From Sphaerisporangium dianthi (GTDB lineage: Bacteria > Actinomycetota > Actinomycetes > Streptosporangiales > Streptosporangiaceae): a stretch of 64,000 nucleotides of DNA. Location: NCBI RefSeq assembly GCF_042654065.1, contig NZ_JBHSFP010000004.1, positions 310,001 through 374,000 of the forward strand. Direction: 5' to 3'. Below, in pieces: positions 33,154-42,193 of this stretch. The notes below the pieces were generated by a model. The model ran no database searches. It saw nothing but the letters and a program-made list of their open reading frames with translations, and was not told the origin of the DNA. Positions within the stretch are counted from its first letter, which is position 1; each line of letters opens with the position of its first letter. The position numbers were made by a program, and so were the translations under genes.

Positions 33154-33894
33154 ATGAGCGACGCATCCGCACATCCAGACACAGCGGTGATCATCCCGGC
33201 CAAGGACGAGGCCGACCGCATCGGCGCCACAGTGACCGCCGCGCTGGCCATCCCGGGCGTCGATCTCGTCGTGGTCGTGGACGACGGCTCGATCGACGCC
33301 ACGGGCCGGGTGGCCAAGGCGGCGGGCGCGCGCGTCGTCCGCCACAGTCGCAATCGCGGCAAGGCCGCCGCCATGGAGAGCGGCGCCGAGGCGGTGCGCC
33401 TCCTCGACGAGCAGCGGTCCCGGCACCTGCTCTTCCTGGACGCCGACCTCGCCGAGACCGCGGGCCGCGCCGCGCCGCTGATCGGGCCGGTCCGGGACGG
33501 CTCCGCCGACATGACCATCGCCAGGTTCGTCACCCGGGTCAAGCTCGGCGGCCACGGCTTCGTCGTCCGGCTCGCCCGCGAGGGCATCAAGCGGGCCTCG
33601 GGCTGGGAGGCCGGACAGCCGCTCAACGGGCAGCGATGCCTCACCAGAGCGGCCTTCGAAGCGGCCCGCCCGCTGGCCCGCGGGTTCGGGGTCGAGACCG
33701 GCCTCACGATCGACCTGGTGCGCAAGGGCTTCCGGGTCGTCGAGGTCGAGGTCGAGATGTCCCACCGGGCGACCGGCACCGACTGGCGCGCGCAACTCCA
33801 CCGCGCCCGCCAGTTCCGGGACGTCGCGCTCGCCATCGCCGTGCGCGAGAAGGTCGTCACCGACATCAGAGGCGCGGTGCGCGGCTCCCGCTGA
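33154..33894 (+). CDS. GT2-family glycosyltransferase
   Basis: A 246-aa soluble glycosyltransferase of the dolichyl-phosphate-mannose/glucosyl-3-phosphoglycerate type. It has VIIPAKDEADRIGATV, the nucleotide-sugar Asp motif VVDDGSIDAT, and the metal-binding DADLAE. No membrane segment is seen. Two polyprenol-sugar-dependent mannosyltransferase-like genes lie downstream, so it may make the lipid-linked sugar donor or a wall polysaccharide component. TAGCGT near 33109 could be its -10 and GAGGAG its ribosome site. Confidence 0.85.
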   Translation: MSDASAHPDTAVIIPAKDEADRIGATVTAALAIPGVDLVVVVDDGSIDATGRVAKAAGARVVRHSRNRGKAAAMESGAEAVRLLDEQRSRHLLFLDADLAETAGRAAPLIGPVRDGSADMTIARFVTRVKLGGHGFVVRLAREGIKRASGWEAGQPLNGQRCLTRAAFEAARPLARGFGVETGLTIDLVRKGFRVVEVEVEMSHRATGTDWRAQLHRARQFRDVALAIAVREKVVTDIRGAVRGSR

Positions 33895-34003
33895 CGAGGG
33901 GCGCGCATCCGGCGGGCCGCTCCCGCTGATGTCGGGCTCGCGTCCGGCGGGCCGCTCTCGCTGATGTGGGTTCGCGTCCGGCGAATCGCTCCCGTGAGGC
34001 CGG
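33884..34003. repeat. Tandem imperfect 35-bp repeat spanning the GT2 stop codon
   Basis: Units start GCTCCCG or GCTCTCG at 33884, 33919, 33954 and (truncated) 33988, each followed by CGCTGA and a CGTCCGGCG block. The first unit supplies the last codons and TGA of the GT2 gene. The rest is intergenic before the next gene. Confidence 0.7.
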
Positions 34004-34043
34004 CGTGGCGCGGGCGGCGTCGCGGATGTGCTGGAATCGTGCG

Positions 34044-35732
34044 GTGAATCGGGGTGGGCCGGCGGGCCATGAACGCTGGGCGGTCGTCGCGGTCGGGGGC
34101 GCGGCGCTCAGCGTCCTCGTCACGATCGCCATCGGCGTTCTCGGGCCCTCGGCCGTGGTGCCGCCGCTTCCCGGGCCCGCATGGCAGCCGCCCTACTTCC
34201 TGGACATCAGGCCCGACGGCCACCTGGTCATCGCCATGGAGGCCGCGGCCATCGCGCTGGGCGCCGCGGGCCTCGCAGGCGGGCTGCTCGCCATGCGGCG
34301 CGGCTGGGCTCCCGACCCGCGATGGACGCTGCTCGCCGGATGCCTGGCCGCCGCGGTGCTGGCCTTCCTGCCGCCCTCCGGCTCGGCCGACCACCTGAAC
34401 TACGCGGCCTACGGCCGGATGGCCGTCCTCGGGCATGACCCGTACGTGCTGGGCGCGAACGCCCTGCCGGGCGACCCCGTGGCGGAGGCGGTGGAGCTTC
34501 CCTGGGAGGAGGAGCCCAGCGTCTACGGGCCGGTGGCCACGGCCGTGCAGGCGCTGGCCGCCCTCGCCGGAGGCGGGTCGGTGCGGCTGACGGTGTTCGT
34601 TCTCGCCGCCGTCAACGCGGCGGCCTTCGTCGCGACGGCGTGGCTGCTGCACCGGCAGGCGCGCGGCGACCGGCCGCGGCAGGCGCGCGCGGCACTGCTG
34701 TGGGCGGCCAACCCGCTCGTGATCTATCAGCTGGTCGCCGGCATGCACGTCGACACGCTCGCCATCGCGCTGGTCGTGGCGGCGCTGGCCGCCGGCGCGA
34801 GCGGGCGCCGGTGGGCGGCCGGGCCGCTCCTGGGCCTGGGCATCGCCGTCAAGGCCAACGCCGGCCTGGTCGCCCTCGGCCCGGCGTGGGCGCTGCGGCT
34901 CCGGCCGAGGTCGCTCGCGGTCGTGGCGGGCACGGCGACGGCGACCGTCCTCGCGGCGTACGCCCTGGCCGGTCCGCACGCGCTCGACCCGGTGCTGCAC
35001 GCCAGCAAGTCGATCTCGTGGGCCACCCCGTGGCATCTGGTGCAGAGCGGCCTGCAGGCGCTCCTCGGGCCCGGGGCGTACCGCGTCTGGATCCAGCTGG
35101 GGTCCATGGCGCTCCTCGTGCTGCTCGCCGTGGCGCTGGCGCGGGCCTTGAGAGAGCCGTACGGCCTGACCGGCGGCGTCCCGGCTCGCGCGACGGGCAC
35201 GCCCGCCGAGGGCGGCTGGTGGCCGGCCCTCCGTGCGGCGTTCCGGCCGGACGCCGGAGATCCGCCGGACGCCGAACATCGCTCAGGCGCCGGAGGTCCG
35301 CCGGGTGCCGGACGGCGATTCGGAGGCGGGAACCGGCCGGGCGCCGGGCGAGGACCAGAGGCCGGGAACCGGCCGGGCGGCGGCTTCGGGCCGGCGGCGG
35401 GGGCCGCCGCCGTGGCCGTGGCCGCCTGGCTCTTCGCCACCCCGTACGCTCTGCCGTGGTACGACGGGCTCGCGTTCGCGCTGCTCGCCGCACTCCCGGC
35501 CAGTGCCCTGGACGGCTTCATGGTCGCCCGGCTGGGCGTGCTCTCGGCGGCCTACCTGCCGGCCCGCCAGGAGTTCCAGCCGGATGACCTGCACCACCTG
35601 CTGGTCATGGTGCTGCGGTCCCAGGTGGTGCCGTGGATCTTGCTGGCGCTGACGGCCGCTCTGGCGTGGTGGGCCCTGACCTCTGGAGCGCGCGGATCGA
35701 CGCGGCGAGGGTCAGCGGCACCGCCACCGTGA
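34044..35732 (+). CDS. Polytopic mannosyltransferase-like membrane protein (GT-C fold)
   Basis: About 562 aa with some 11-13 membrane helices, resembling polyprenol-phosphate-mannose-dependent alpha-mannosyltransferases. The extracellular motif near the start (DHLNYAAYGRMAVLGHDPYV) carries the Asp-His typical of GT-C active sites. A low-complexity cytoplasmic loop rich in Gly/Pro/Arg/Asp interrupts it at about residues 400-450. GTG at 34044 is chosen because TGGAAT lies six bases upstream as a leaderless -10; ATG at 34026 is the alternative. Its last 128 bases overlap the convergent gene. Confidence 0.72.
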   Translation: MNRGGPAGHERWAVVAVGGAALSVLVTIAIGVLGPSAVVPPLPGPAWQPPYFLDIRPDGHLVIAMEAAAIALGAAGLAGGLLAMRRGWAPDPRWTLLAGCLAAAVLAFLPPSGSADHLNYAAYGRMAVLGHDPYVLGANALPGDPVAEAVELPWEEEPSVYGPVATAVQALAALAGGGSVRLTVFVLAAVNAAAFVATAWLLHRQARGDRPRQARAALLWAANPLVIYQLVAGMHVDTLAIALVVAALAAGASGRRWAAGPLLGLGIAVKANAGLVALGPAWALRLRPRSLAVVAGTATATVLAAYALAGPHALDPVLHASKSISWATPWHLVQSGLQALLGPGAYRVWIQLGSMALLVLLAVALARALREPYGLTGGVPARATGTPAEGGWWPALRAAFRPDAGDPPDAEHRSGAGGPPGAGRRFGGGNRPGAGRGPEAGNRPGGGFGPAAGAAAVAVAAWLFATPYALPWYDGLAFALLAALPASALDGFMVARLGVLSAAYLPARQEFQPDDLHHLLVMVLRSQVVPWILLALTAALAWWALTSGARGSTRRGSAAPPP

Positions 35733-38049
35733 GCGCCATCGCCGGGATCGCGATGCCCGAGTCGTTCACCAGGAACCCGGCCAGCGCCGTGGTGAGCACG
35801 CCGAACAACCCCGCCCGCAACGCCGGAGCCTGCGCGTAGGCCAGCCCGAGCGCCGAGGCGCCCCACCGCGACGGCCTGGCCAGCACCAGGAAGAGGAAGG
35901 CCAGGGCGGCGAGCGACAGCGCGGTCAGCTGCCAGTTGCCGAGGGTGCCGAGCATGGCGCCGATCTTGCGGCCGACCACCGGCAGCGCCTCGCCGTCGGC
36001 CACCTGCTGGACGAAGGCCCCGAGGTGGGTGCGCTGGTCGACGGGCCGCAGCCAGTCGGCCACCGCTATCAGGCCGACCAGCACCGCTCCGGAGGCGGCG
36101 ACGGCCGCCAGCCTGACCACCGTGATCCGCCGGCCGGACAGGAGCATCATGAACACGGCGAACCCCAGCACGAACGCCGGGACCCCGCCGAAGTCGGCGC
36201 CCCATCCCGGCCACCCGTCCGCGAAGATCGCCAGCAGCCCGTACGCGAGGCAGACGGCCAGGGCGAGCGTGCGCCGGCCCCGTTCGGCCAGCGCCTGGGC
36301 CACGCCCGTGAGCGCGAGGACCGTGCCGGTCGCGTACACCGCGAAGGCGATGTTGCTGAATCCGTAGAACCGGCCGCCGGTCACCGGCTCGTACCCGGTG
36401 ACCGCGTTGACCTGGAGCCGTGACCCGGTCACCACGTCGATCAGCAGAGCGAGGGAGGTGACCGCGGCCACGACCGTGAGCGGGCCGAGCGGGTGGGCCC
36501 GCCAGGGGCCGGCGAACGCCAGAGCGGCCAGCAGGCCTGTGAAGCCGACGATCGTCAGGATCAGGGCGGCCATCGGGTGGCCGACGCTCCACCACGGCAC
36601 GAGCTGCGCGAGGAAGGTCGACACGGCGACGGCGCCGCTCACGACGGCCGTGATCTGCGTGGCGACCGGCACCCACCAAGCCCGGCCGCCCAAGCCGCGA
36701 CCCTCGCCCGCACCGGCGCCCGCCTGGGCGAGGACCTCGGCCGTACCGTCGCCCGCCGCCGCGGGAGTCTCGGCCGTACCGTCGCCCGCCGCCGCGGGAG
36801 TCTCGGCCGTAGCGGCGCCAGCCTCGCGGGAGCCGGGCCAGCGGCGGCGCATGGCCAGGGCGGCAAGCCCGTAGAAGAGAAGCTGGACGGAGACGAACAC
36901 CGCGAAGAACGGCGCGCGGACCTCGACCAGCACCCGGCTGGCGAGGTCGGTGTCCGCCAGTTCAGTGACGGTCTCGGAGATGTCGGCCGGCGCGGGACCG
37001 CCTGACGCCCAGGGACGTCCCACGGCTCCTTCGGGCACGGGAGTCCGGAGCAGGCGCAGAACGGTCGTGGTGACGTCGGTGACCGCCACCAGGGCGTCCT
37101 GGCGGGTCGAGGCGGCGGTGAGGTGACCGTGACGGTACGGATCTCCCTCTGGGGACGGCCCCCGGGCGATGGCCACGTGGAGGTGGGCGGTGGTCGAGGC
37201 GTCGGACAGGCCCGCGACCAGGATGGTCGCGGCGGGGTCGGCGAGGGGGAGGATGCGGCCGATCTCGCGGTCGGCGGCGGCCGCGGCCCGGGCGCGGGCT
37301 TCGGCGGTCAGATCTCGGGCGGGGGCGTTCGCGGAGGCCGGCGGCGCCGTGATCCAGGCGCGGGCCAGGTCGTCCACGTCGGCGATGACGAGGTTGTACC
37401 GGCGCAGGTCGCCGCCTGCCTCCGCCTTGTCGACATATTGCTGGATGTTGCCTGACTTGTCGGCCGCGGCGAGCGCCGCTCCCGGGCCGACGGCGGCAAC
37501 GGTGCCTCCGGCGTCGCGTACGGCCTGACCCAGCGACCCGATCGTCGCGCGGTAGGACGTGGCGGCGTTGAACGACGCCAGCTCGGACCAGCCGGGCACG
37601 GTCGCCGAGCCGCCGGAGCGCGCCTGGGGGACCGGCGGGAGGGCGCACTCGCTCGCCGCCGACCCGGCCCGCTTGCCCGCCGACACCGTCAGCCACCCCG
37701 CGACCGGGCACGTGCTCGCGCGGTCGGGCCGGGGATAGGCGCGGGTCGACATCGACGCCGACGCGCTGTCGCCGGTCAGCGCCCACAGGTTCGGCGTGCC
37801 ACTCTGGCTGAGGTCCGCCCATCGCAGTCCGGGCACCCCCAGCAGGACCACATGCCCGGCGGCTCTCCGAAGGACCCCGTCGGCGCTTCCGCCGGACCGC
37901 GCGTTCGCCGTCCCGATGGCATCCGCGTTCGCCGTCCCGGTGGCCAGGACGGCGAGCGTCGCGGCGCAGAGCGCCGCGAGACCACTCAGGAGCCGCCGAG
38001 CCCACCGCCGGTTCACAGGCGCGCGGGCTCCCTGGACGGTCTCTCGCAT
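35605..38049 (-). CDS. Large secreted/membrane protein with alkaline-phosphatase-like ectodomain
   Basis: About 814 aa. A signal anchor (about 15-40) precedes an extracellular region (to about 390) resembling the alkaline-phosphatase superfamily scaffold: VVLLGVPGLRWADL, then ATILVAGLSDAS and HGHLTAASTRQDALV. About ten membrane helices follow, split by a loop with a 33-bp tandem repeat encoding AETPAAAGDGT twice (36734-36799). I recognise similar actinomycete membrane proteins but no function. The start is uncertain: the ATG at 38049 is 12 bases after GGAGG; a TTG two codons earlier is spaced better. Confidence 0.68.
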   Translation of the reverse strand: MRETVQGARAPVNRRWARRLLSGLAALCAATLAVLATGTANADAIGTANARSGGSADGVLRRAAGHVVLLGVPGLRWADLSQSGTPNLWALTGDSASASMSTRAYPRPDRASTCPVAGWLTVSAGKRAGSAASECALPPVPQARSGGSATVPGWSELASFNAATSYRATIGSLGQAVRDAGGTVAAVGPGAALAAADKSGNIQQYVDKAEAGGDLRRYNLVIADVDDLARAWITAPPASANAPARDLTAEARARAAAAADREIGRILPLADPAATILVAGLSDASTTAHLHVAIARGPSPEGDPYRHGHLTAASTRQDALVAVTDVTTTVLRLLRTPVPEGAVGRPWASGGPAPADISETVTELADTDLASRVLVEVRAPFFAVFVSVQLLFYGLAALAMRRRWPGSREAGAATAETPAAAGDGTAETPAAAGDGTAEVLAQAGAGAGEGRGLGGRAWWVPVATQITAVVSGAVAVSTFLAQLVPWWSVGHPMAALILTIVGFTGLLAALAFAGPWRAHPLGPLTVVAAVTSLALLIDVVTGSRLQVNAVTGYEPVTGGRFYGFSNIAFAVYATGTVLALTGVAQALAERGRRTLALAVCLAYGLLAIFADGWPGWGADFGGVPAFVLGFAVFMMLLSGRRITVVRLAAVAASGAVLVGLIAVADWLRPVDQRTHLGAFVQQVADGEALPVVGRKIGAMLGTLGNWQLTALSLAALAFLFLVLARPSRWGASALGLAYAQAPALRAGLFGVLTTALAGFLVNDSGIAIPAMALTVAVPLTLAASIRALQRSGPTTPERPSAPARSTAPPGTAAP

Positions 38050-38325
38050 GTCCAACGGGAACCTCCTCCCCCCTGTGACGACCGGCTTCGCCCTGCAAAC
38101 CATAGCCAGAACCCAGACCCCTCTTTCCCGGGCTCGACCCCGCCCTCGCCCACAGGTCCGCCTCGCGTCCTTCCCCTCCACGACCGACCCGCCACGGCCC
38201 TCCCCGGCCGATGCCAGGGCCCCTCACTGACGACGCCAGGGCCGCATCCCCGAGTCAGGTCCGTTTCGCCCGCCGGCGGGCTCCGTCCGGGACCGCGCGG
38301 TCGGCGGGGGTTCGGGTAAAGGGGG

Positions 38326-38331
38326 TAGCCT
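38326..38331 (+). promoter_or_regulatory. -10 element for leaderless GT87-like gene
   Basis: TAGCCT ends nine bases before the GTG at 38340. The same hexamer precedes pheA, serS and tRNA-Leu in this window. Confidence 0.5.
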
Positions 38332-38339
38332 GCCACGTC

Positions 38340-39659
38340 GTGAGGACTGGTGGCGGGCGCGAGGCCGGGCGGTGGTGGGCGTGGCCCGTCGCCTTGCTGA
38401 TCATCGGCGTGGCCGCGGTCCCGCTCGTGAGCCACTGGCTGGCCAACCCCGCCGACCAGCGTCTCGTCGACCTGGACGTCTACCGCACGGGCGGCGAGAG
38501 CCTGCTGCGCGGGCTGCCCGTCTACGACGCGATCACCCCCGCGCCGCAGTTGCTGCCGTTCACCTACCCGCCGATCGCGGCGCTGCTGGCGGCACCGCTG
38601 GCCATGATGTCGTGGCCGGCGGCCCAGTGGGTGTGGACGGCCGGCGTGCTGGCCTGTCTGGGGGTCACCACCTGGTTCGCCTTCCGCGACCTCCTCGCGC
38701 GCCTGCGGCCCGCCTGGGCGGCGCCGGTGGCCTTCGGCGCGCTGGCGGCGGCACTGCTGTACATGATGCCTCTGCGGGACCAGATCCGGTTCGGGCAGGT
38801 GGACATCCTGCTGGTCATGCTGTGCCTGGTGGACTGCGTCGCGCGCCGGCCGTGGTGGCCGCGCGGCATGCTGATCGGGCTCGCCACGGCGGTCAAGCTC
38901 ACCCCCGGCGTCTTCCTGATATATCTGCTCATCACCGGGTTCGGGAGTGACGCCGTGCCGGAGCAGCGCAGGGCGTTCTCCATGGCGGCCTTCACCGCCG
39001 GACTGCTGACGGTGCTGCCGTTCCTGGTGATCCCGCACGACGCCGCGTCCTTCTGGTTCTCGGCCCTGCTCGACGCCGACCGCGTCGGGGCCAACAACGC
39101 CACCACCAACCAGTCCATCCGCGGGATGCTGCTGCGTCTCTACCTGCCGGGGTGGCTCACCTCGCTGATCTGGCTCGCGCTGGTGGCCGTGGTGGCCTGG
39201 TACGGCTTCCGCGCCGCCCGCGAGGCCCTGCTCCGGGGCGACCGGATGACCGCGGTCGCGCTGACGAGCCTGATGGCCGTGCTCGTCTCACCGGTCGCGT
39301 GGATCCACCACTTCGCCTGGCTCGTGGTCGTGCTCGCCGCGCTCACCGGCCGCGCTCTCGACGGCTCCGGCGCAGGACGGCCGGACCGCGGCTCCGGCGT
39401 GGGATGGCCGGATCGCTTGACCCGCTTCGCCGTCCCGGCGGCCGTCTGGCTGTACTACGTGCTGCCGATCCCCTGGTGGGGGGTCTCGCTGCGCGCCGCC
39501 GAGATCCCGGTGCTCAGCCCGGTAGCCGGGCGCGTCGTCCAGGACGCCTTCGGGCTCGGCGGCGCCGGCCTGGTGTGGCTGCTCGCCCGCCGCCCCCGGC
39601 GCGGGCGCTTCCCGGTGAGCCTTGGGGAGCAACCGGTAAATATGCAGGGTGGGCGGTGA
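38340..39659 (+). CDS. GT87-family mannosyltransferase-like membrane protein
   Basis: A 439-aa polytopic protein with about 10-12 helices. Family features are the extracellular DLDVYRTGGESLLRGLPVYD loop with its Asp residues, FTYPPIAALLAAPL, and MPLRDQIRFGQVDILLVML. GT87 enzymes use polyprenol-phosphate-mannose to extend lipoglycans such as lipomannan. A leaderless GTG at 38340 fits the TAGCCT -10; longer in-frame starts are not conserved-looking. Its stop lies 24 bases before pheA, which has its own -10. Confidence 0.83.
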   Translation: MRTGGGREAGRWWAWPVALLIIGVAAVPLVSHWLANPADQRLVDLDVYRTGGESLLRGLPVYDAITPAPQLLPFTYPPIAALLAAPLAMMSWPAAQWVWTAGVLACLGVTTWFAFRDLLARLRPAWAAPVAFGALAAALLYMMPLRDQIRFGQVDILLVMLCLVDCVARRPWWPRGMLIGLATAVKLTPGVFLIYLLITGFGSDAVPEQRRAFSMAAFTAGLLTVLPFLVIPHDAASFWFSALLDADRVGANNATTNQSIRGMLLRLYLPGWLTSLIWLALVAVVAWYGFRAAREALLRGDRMTAVALTSLMAVLVSPVAWIHHFAWLVVVLAALTGRALDGSGAGRPDRGSGVGWPDRLTRFAVPAAVWLYYVLPIPWWGVSLRAAEIPVLSPVAGRVVQDAFGLGGAGLVWLLARRPRRGRFPVSLGEQPVNMQGGR

Positions 39660-39670
39660 CGGGCGGCAGG

Positions 39671-39676
39671 TAGCCT
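39671..39676 (+). promoter_or_regulatory. -10 element for leaderless pheA
   Basis: TAGCCT ends seven bases before the ATG at 39683, with no ribosome site between. Confidence 0.55.
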
Positions 39677-39682
39677 TCTGGT

Positions 39683-40603
39683 ATGCCGAAACTCGCCTAC
39701 CTCGGGCCGCAGGGCACGTTCTGCGAAGCCGCCCTGCGCATCCTCGTGCCCGATGCCGAGCGCCTGCCCTGCGCCAACGTGACGGCGGCGCTCGACGCGG
39801 CGCGCTCAGGCGAGGCCGACGCGGCCGTCGTCCCTCTGGAGAACTCCGTCGAGGGCGCGATCACGGTCACGCTGGACGAGCTGGCCTGGGGCGACCCGCT
39901 GATGATCACCGCCGAGCTGCTGCTGCCGGTCGAGTTCTCGCTGCTGGTGCGGCCCGGCACCGAGATGGCGCACATCAAGCGGGTGTACACCCATCCGGCG
40001 GCGATCACCCAGTGCCGCAACTTCCTGGCCCGCGAGCTGCCCGACGCCGTGGTGGTCGCCGCGCCGTCGACGGCCGCCGCCGCGCTCGAGGTCTCCATGG
40101 AGGACTCCCCGTACGACGCGGCCATCGGCCCGGCGATCGCCGGCGAGCACTACGGCCTCACCGAGCTGGCCTCGCGCATGGGCGACCGTGACGACACCGT
40201 CACCCGCTTCGTCCAGGTGTCGCGGCCGGGGCCGCCGCCCGAGCCCACCGGGGCCGACCGGACGTCCCTGGTCGCCTTCCTGCGGGACGACCACCCGGGC
40301 GCGCTGCTCGAGATGCTGAGCGAGTTCGCCGTGCGCGGGGTCAACCTGACGCGCATCGAGTCGCGGCCGACCGGCGACGGCATCGGGCGCTATTTTTTCC
40401 ACTTCGACGCCGAGGGCCACGTCGGCGAGGCCCGGGTCGGCGAGGCGCTGTCCGGTCTGCACCGGCTCTGCGCCGACGTGCGCTTCCTGGGCAGCTATCC
40501 GCGGGCCGACCGCATCTCGCCCCAGCTCAAGCCGGGCACCTCAGAGTCCGACTTCACCGAGGCCGCCGGTTGGATCGACAAGATCCGCAGCGGCCGGGGG
40601 TGA
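39683..40603 (+). CDS. pheA: Prephenate dehydratase
   Basis: A 306-aa enzyme converting prephenate to phenylpyruvate in phenylalanine synthesis. The N-terminal catalytic domain (about 1-185) has the LGPQGTFCEAA start, PLENSVEGA and the DDTVTRFV motif with the essential Thr-Arg-Phe. A C-terminal ACT domain (about 200-285), including DHPGALLEML and RIESRP, binds phenylalanine for feedback control. It is monofunctional, with no chorismate mutase. It lies directly upstream of serS, a common actinobacterial pairing. Confidence 0.95.
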   Translation: MPKLAYLGPQGTFCEAALRILVPDAERLPCANVTAALDAARSGEADAAVVPLENSVEGAITVTLDELAWGDPLMITAELLLPVEFSLLVRPGTEMAHIKRVYTHPAAITQCRNFLARELPDAVVVAAPSTAAAALEVSMEDSPYDAAIGPAIAGEHYGLTELASRMGDRDDTVTRFVQVSRPGPPPEPTGADRTSLVAFLRDDHPGALLEMLSEFAVRGVNLTRIESRPTGDGIGRYFFHFDAEGHVGEARVGEALSGLHRLCADVRFLGSYPRADRISPQLKPGTSESDFTEAAGWIDKIRSGRG

Positions 40604-40686
40604 CGACGGGCCTGGTGGGGGGCCGGGCCGGGCGGCGCCGACCACCTCCGGGGGCGATAGACGCGCGAGCGCGGCTCCGACATCGG

Positions 40687-40692
40687 TAGCCT
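40687..40692 (+). promoter_or_regulatory. -10 element for leaderless serS
   Basis: TAGCCT ends eight bases before the GTG at 40700. No T-box or other leader is present. Confidence 0.55.
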
Positions 40693-40699
40693 TTGTCAC

Positions 40700-41959
40700 G
40701 TGATTGACCTGCGTACCCTTCGTGAGGACCCCGACCGGCTACGGGCGTCGCAGCGTGCCCGCGGTGAGGACGACTCCGTCGTCGACACGCTGCTCGACCT
40801 GGATGAGCGCCGCAGAAGCGCGCTGACCGCATATGAGTCTCTGCGCGCCGAGCAGAAGAGCGTCGGCAAGTCGGTCTCCTCGTCCTCCGGCGACGAGAGG
40901 GCCGCGTTCCTGGCGCGCGCCAAAGATCTCGCCGGCGGCGTGAAGGGGGCGGAGGCCGAGGCCGAGAAGCTCGCCAAGGAGCTCGACGAGCTGCTGATGG
41001 CCGTGCCCAACATCATCGAACAGGCCCCTCCCGGCGGCGAGGACGATTACGTCGTGCTGGAGGAGGTCGGGCGCAAGCCCGAGTTCGACTTCACGCCGCG
41101 CGACCACCTCGAGCTCGGCGAGCTGCTGGGCGCGATCGACACCGAGCGCGGCGCCAAGGTCTCAGGGGCGAGGTTCTTCTTCCTGACCGGCGTCGGCGCG
41201 CGGCTCCAGCTCGGCCTGCTCAACATGGCCATGCAGCAGGCCATCGAGGTCGGCTTCACGCCCATGATCACTCCGGTGCTGCTCAAGCCCGAGGCGATGG
41301 CCGGCACGGGCTTCCTGGGCTCGCACGCCTCCGAGGTGTACCGCCTGGAGGCCGACGACCTCTACCTGGTCGGCACCTCCGAGGCGCCCATGGCCGCCTA
41401 CCACTGGAACGAGATCCTCGACGGCGGCTCGCTGCCGAGGCGCTACGCCGGGTGGTCCTCCTGCTTCCGCCGCGAGGCCGGCTCGTACGGCAAGGACACG
41501 CGCGGCATCATCCGGGTCCACCAGTTCGACAAGGTCGAGATGTTCTCCTACTGCCGTCCCGAGGACGCCGCGCAGGAGCACGCCCGCCTGCTCGCCTGGG
41601 AGAAGGAGATGCTCGCCAAGGCCGAGCTGCCGTACCGGGTGATCGACACCGCGGCGGGCGATCTCGGGGCCAGCGCCGCCAGGAAGTTCGACTGCGAGGC
41701 CTGGCTGCCCACGCAGAACCGCTACCTGGAGCTGACCTCGACGTCCAACTGCACCGAGTTCCAGGCCAGGCGGCTCGCCGTGCGCTACAGGGACACCGAC
41801 GAGAAGCCCCGGCACGTCGCCACCCTCAACGGCACCCTGGCGACCACACGGTGGATCGTGGCCATCCTGGAGAACCACCAGCGGGCCGACGGCTCGGTGG
41901 TGGTGCCGGAGGCGATGCGGCCGTATGTCGGGCTGGACGTCCTGGAACCGCTCAAGTAG
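40700..41959 (+). CDS. serS: Seryl-tRNA synthetase
   Basis: A 419-aa class II synthetase. The N-terminal coiled-coil arm (about 30-105) contacts the long variable arm of tRNA-Ser. Class II motif 2 is CFRREAGSYGKDTRG and motif 3 lies in the C-terminal catalytic core after TSTSNCTEFQARRL. Length and motifs are full. Two tRNA-Ser genes (UGA and GCU) lie elsewhere in this window. A triple short repeat and a perfect palindrome follow the stop codon. Confidence 0.96.
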   Translation: MIDLRTLREDPDRLRASQRARGEDDSVVDTLLDLDERRRSALTAYESLRAEQKSVGKSVSSSSGDERAAFLARAKDLAGGVKGAEAEAEKLAKELDELLMAVPNIIEQAPPGGEDDYVVLEEVGRKPEFDFTPRDHLELGELLGAIDTERGAKVSGARFFFLTGVGARLQLGLLNMAMQQAIEVGFTPMITPVLLKPEAMAGTGFLGSHASEVYRLEADDLYLVGTSEAPMAAYHWNEILDGGSLPRRYAGWSSCFRREAGSYGKDTRGIIRVHQFDKVEMFSYCRPEDAAQEHARLLAWEKEMLAKAELPYRVIDTAAGDLGASAARKFDCEAWLPTQNRYLELTSTSNCTEFQARRLAVRYRDTDEKPRHVATLNGTLATTRWIVAILENHQRADGSVVVPEAMRPYVGLDVLEPLK

Positions 41960-42016
41960 TCCTGGCCGGTCAAGTCGGTCCCGGTCGGTCAAGTCAGGCC
42001 TGGCCGGTCAAGTCGA
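41958..42016. repeat. Three short direct repeats after serS
   Basis: CTGGCCGGTCAAGTC occurs at 41962-41976 and again at about 42000-42014. A variant, CCCGGTCGGTCAAGTC, lies between them near 41980-41995. The first overlaps the end of serS, whose last codons CTCAAGTAG share the CAAGT core. Confidence 0.6.
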
Positions 42017-42028
42017 CGTTTCCCGCTA

Positions 42029-42068
42029 AGTAAGCCGCTTATCCCTTAATGGGGATAAGCGGCTTACT
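42029..42068. terminator. Perfect 17-bp palindrome after serS
   Basis: AGTAAGCCGCTTATCCC and GGGATAAGCGGCTTACT pair perfectly around a six-base loop. It is unusually AT-rich for this genome and has no U-tract on the plus strand. A serS terminator is the simplest reading; a protein-binding site is possible. Confidence 0.7.
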
Positions 42069-42146
42069 CTCATGCTGTCTGAGATGTTTGTCCGCTTTGT
42101 CAGGAACCGTTAGGTTCCATCAGGGGCGCCGGGTCAGAGAGACACG

Positions 42147-42179
42147 AAGGCGGGGCTCGCCTGACGCGAACCCCGCCTT
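42147..42179. terminator. Terminator downstream of the cold-shock gene
   Basis: AAGGCGGGG and CCCCGCCTT pair, extended internally by TCGC/GCGA, 15 bases past the cspA-like stop on the minus strand. It probably serves both convergent units. Confidence 0.75.
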
Positions 42180-42193
42180 CTGTGTGTCAGTGG

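Noticed and set aside
33108..35279. A 723-codon minus-strand frame antisense to the GT2 and GT-C genes.
   Set aside because: Low-complexity shadow product; the plus strand has recognisable glycosyltransferase motifs.
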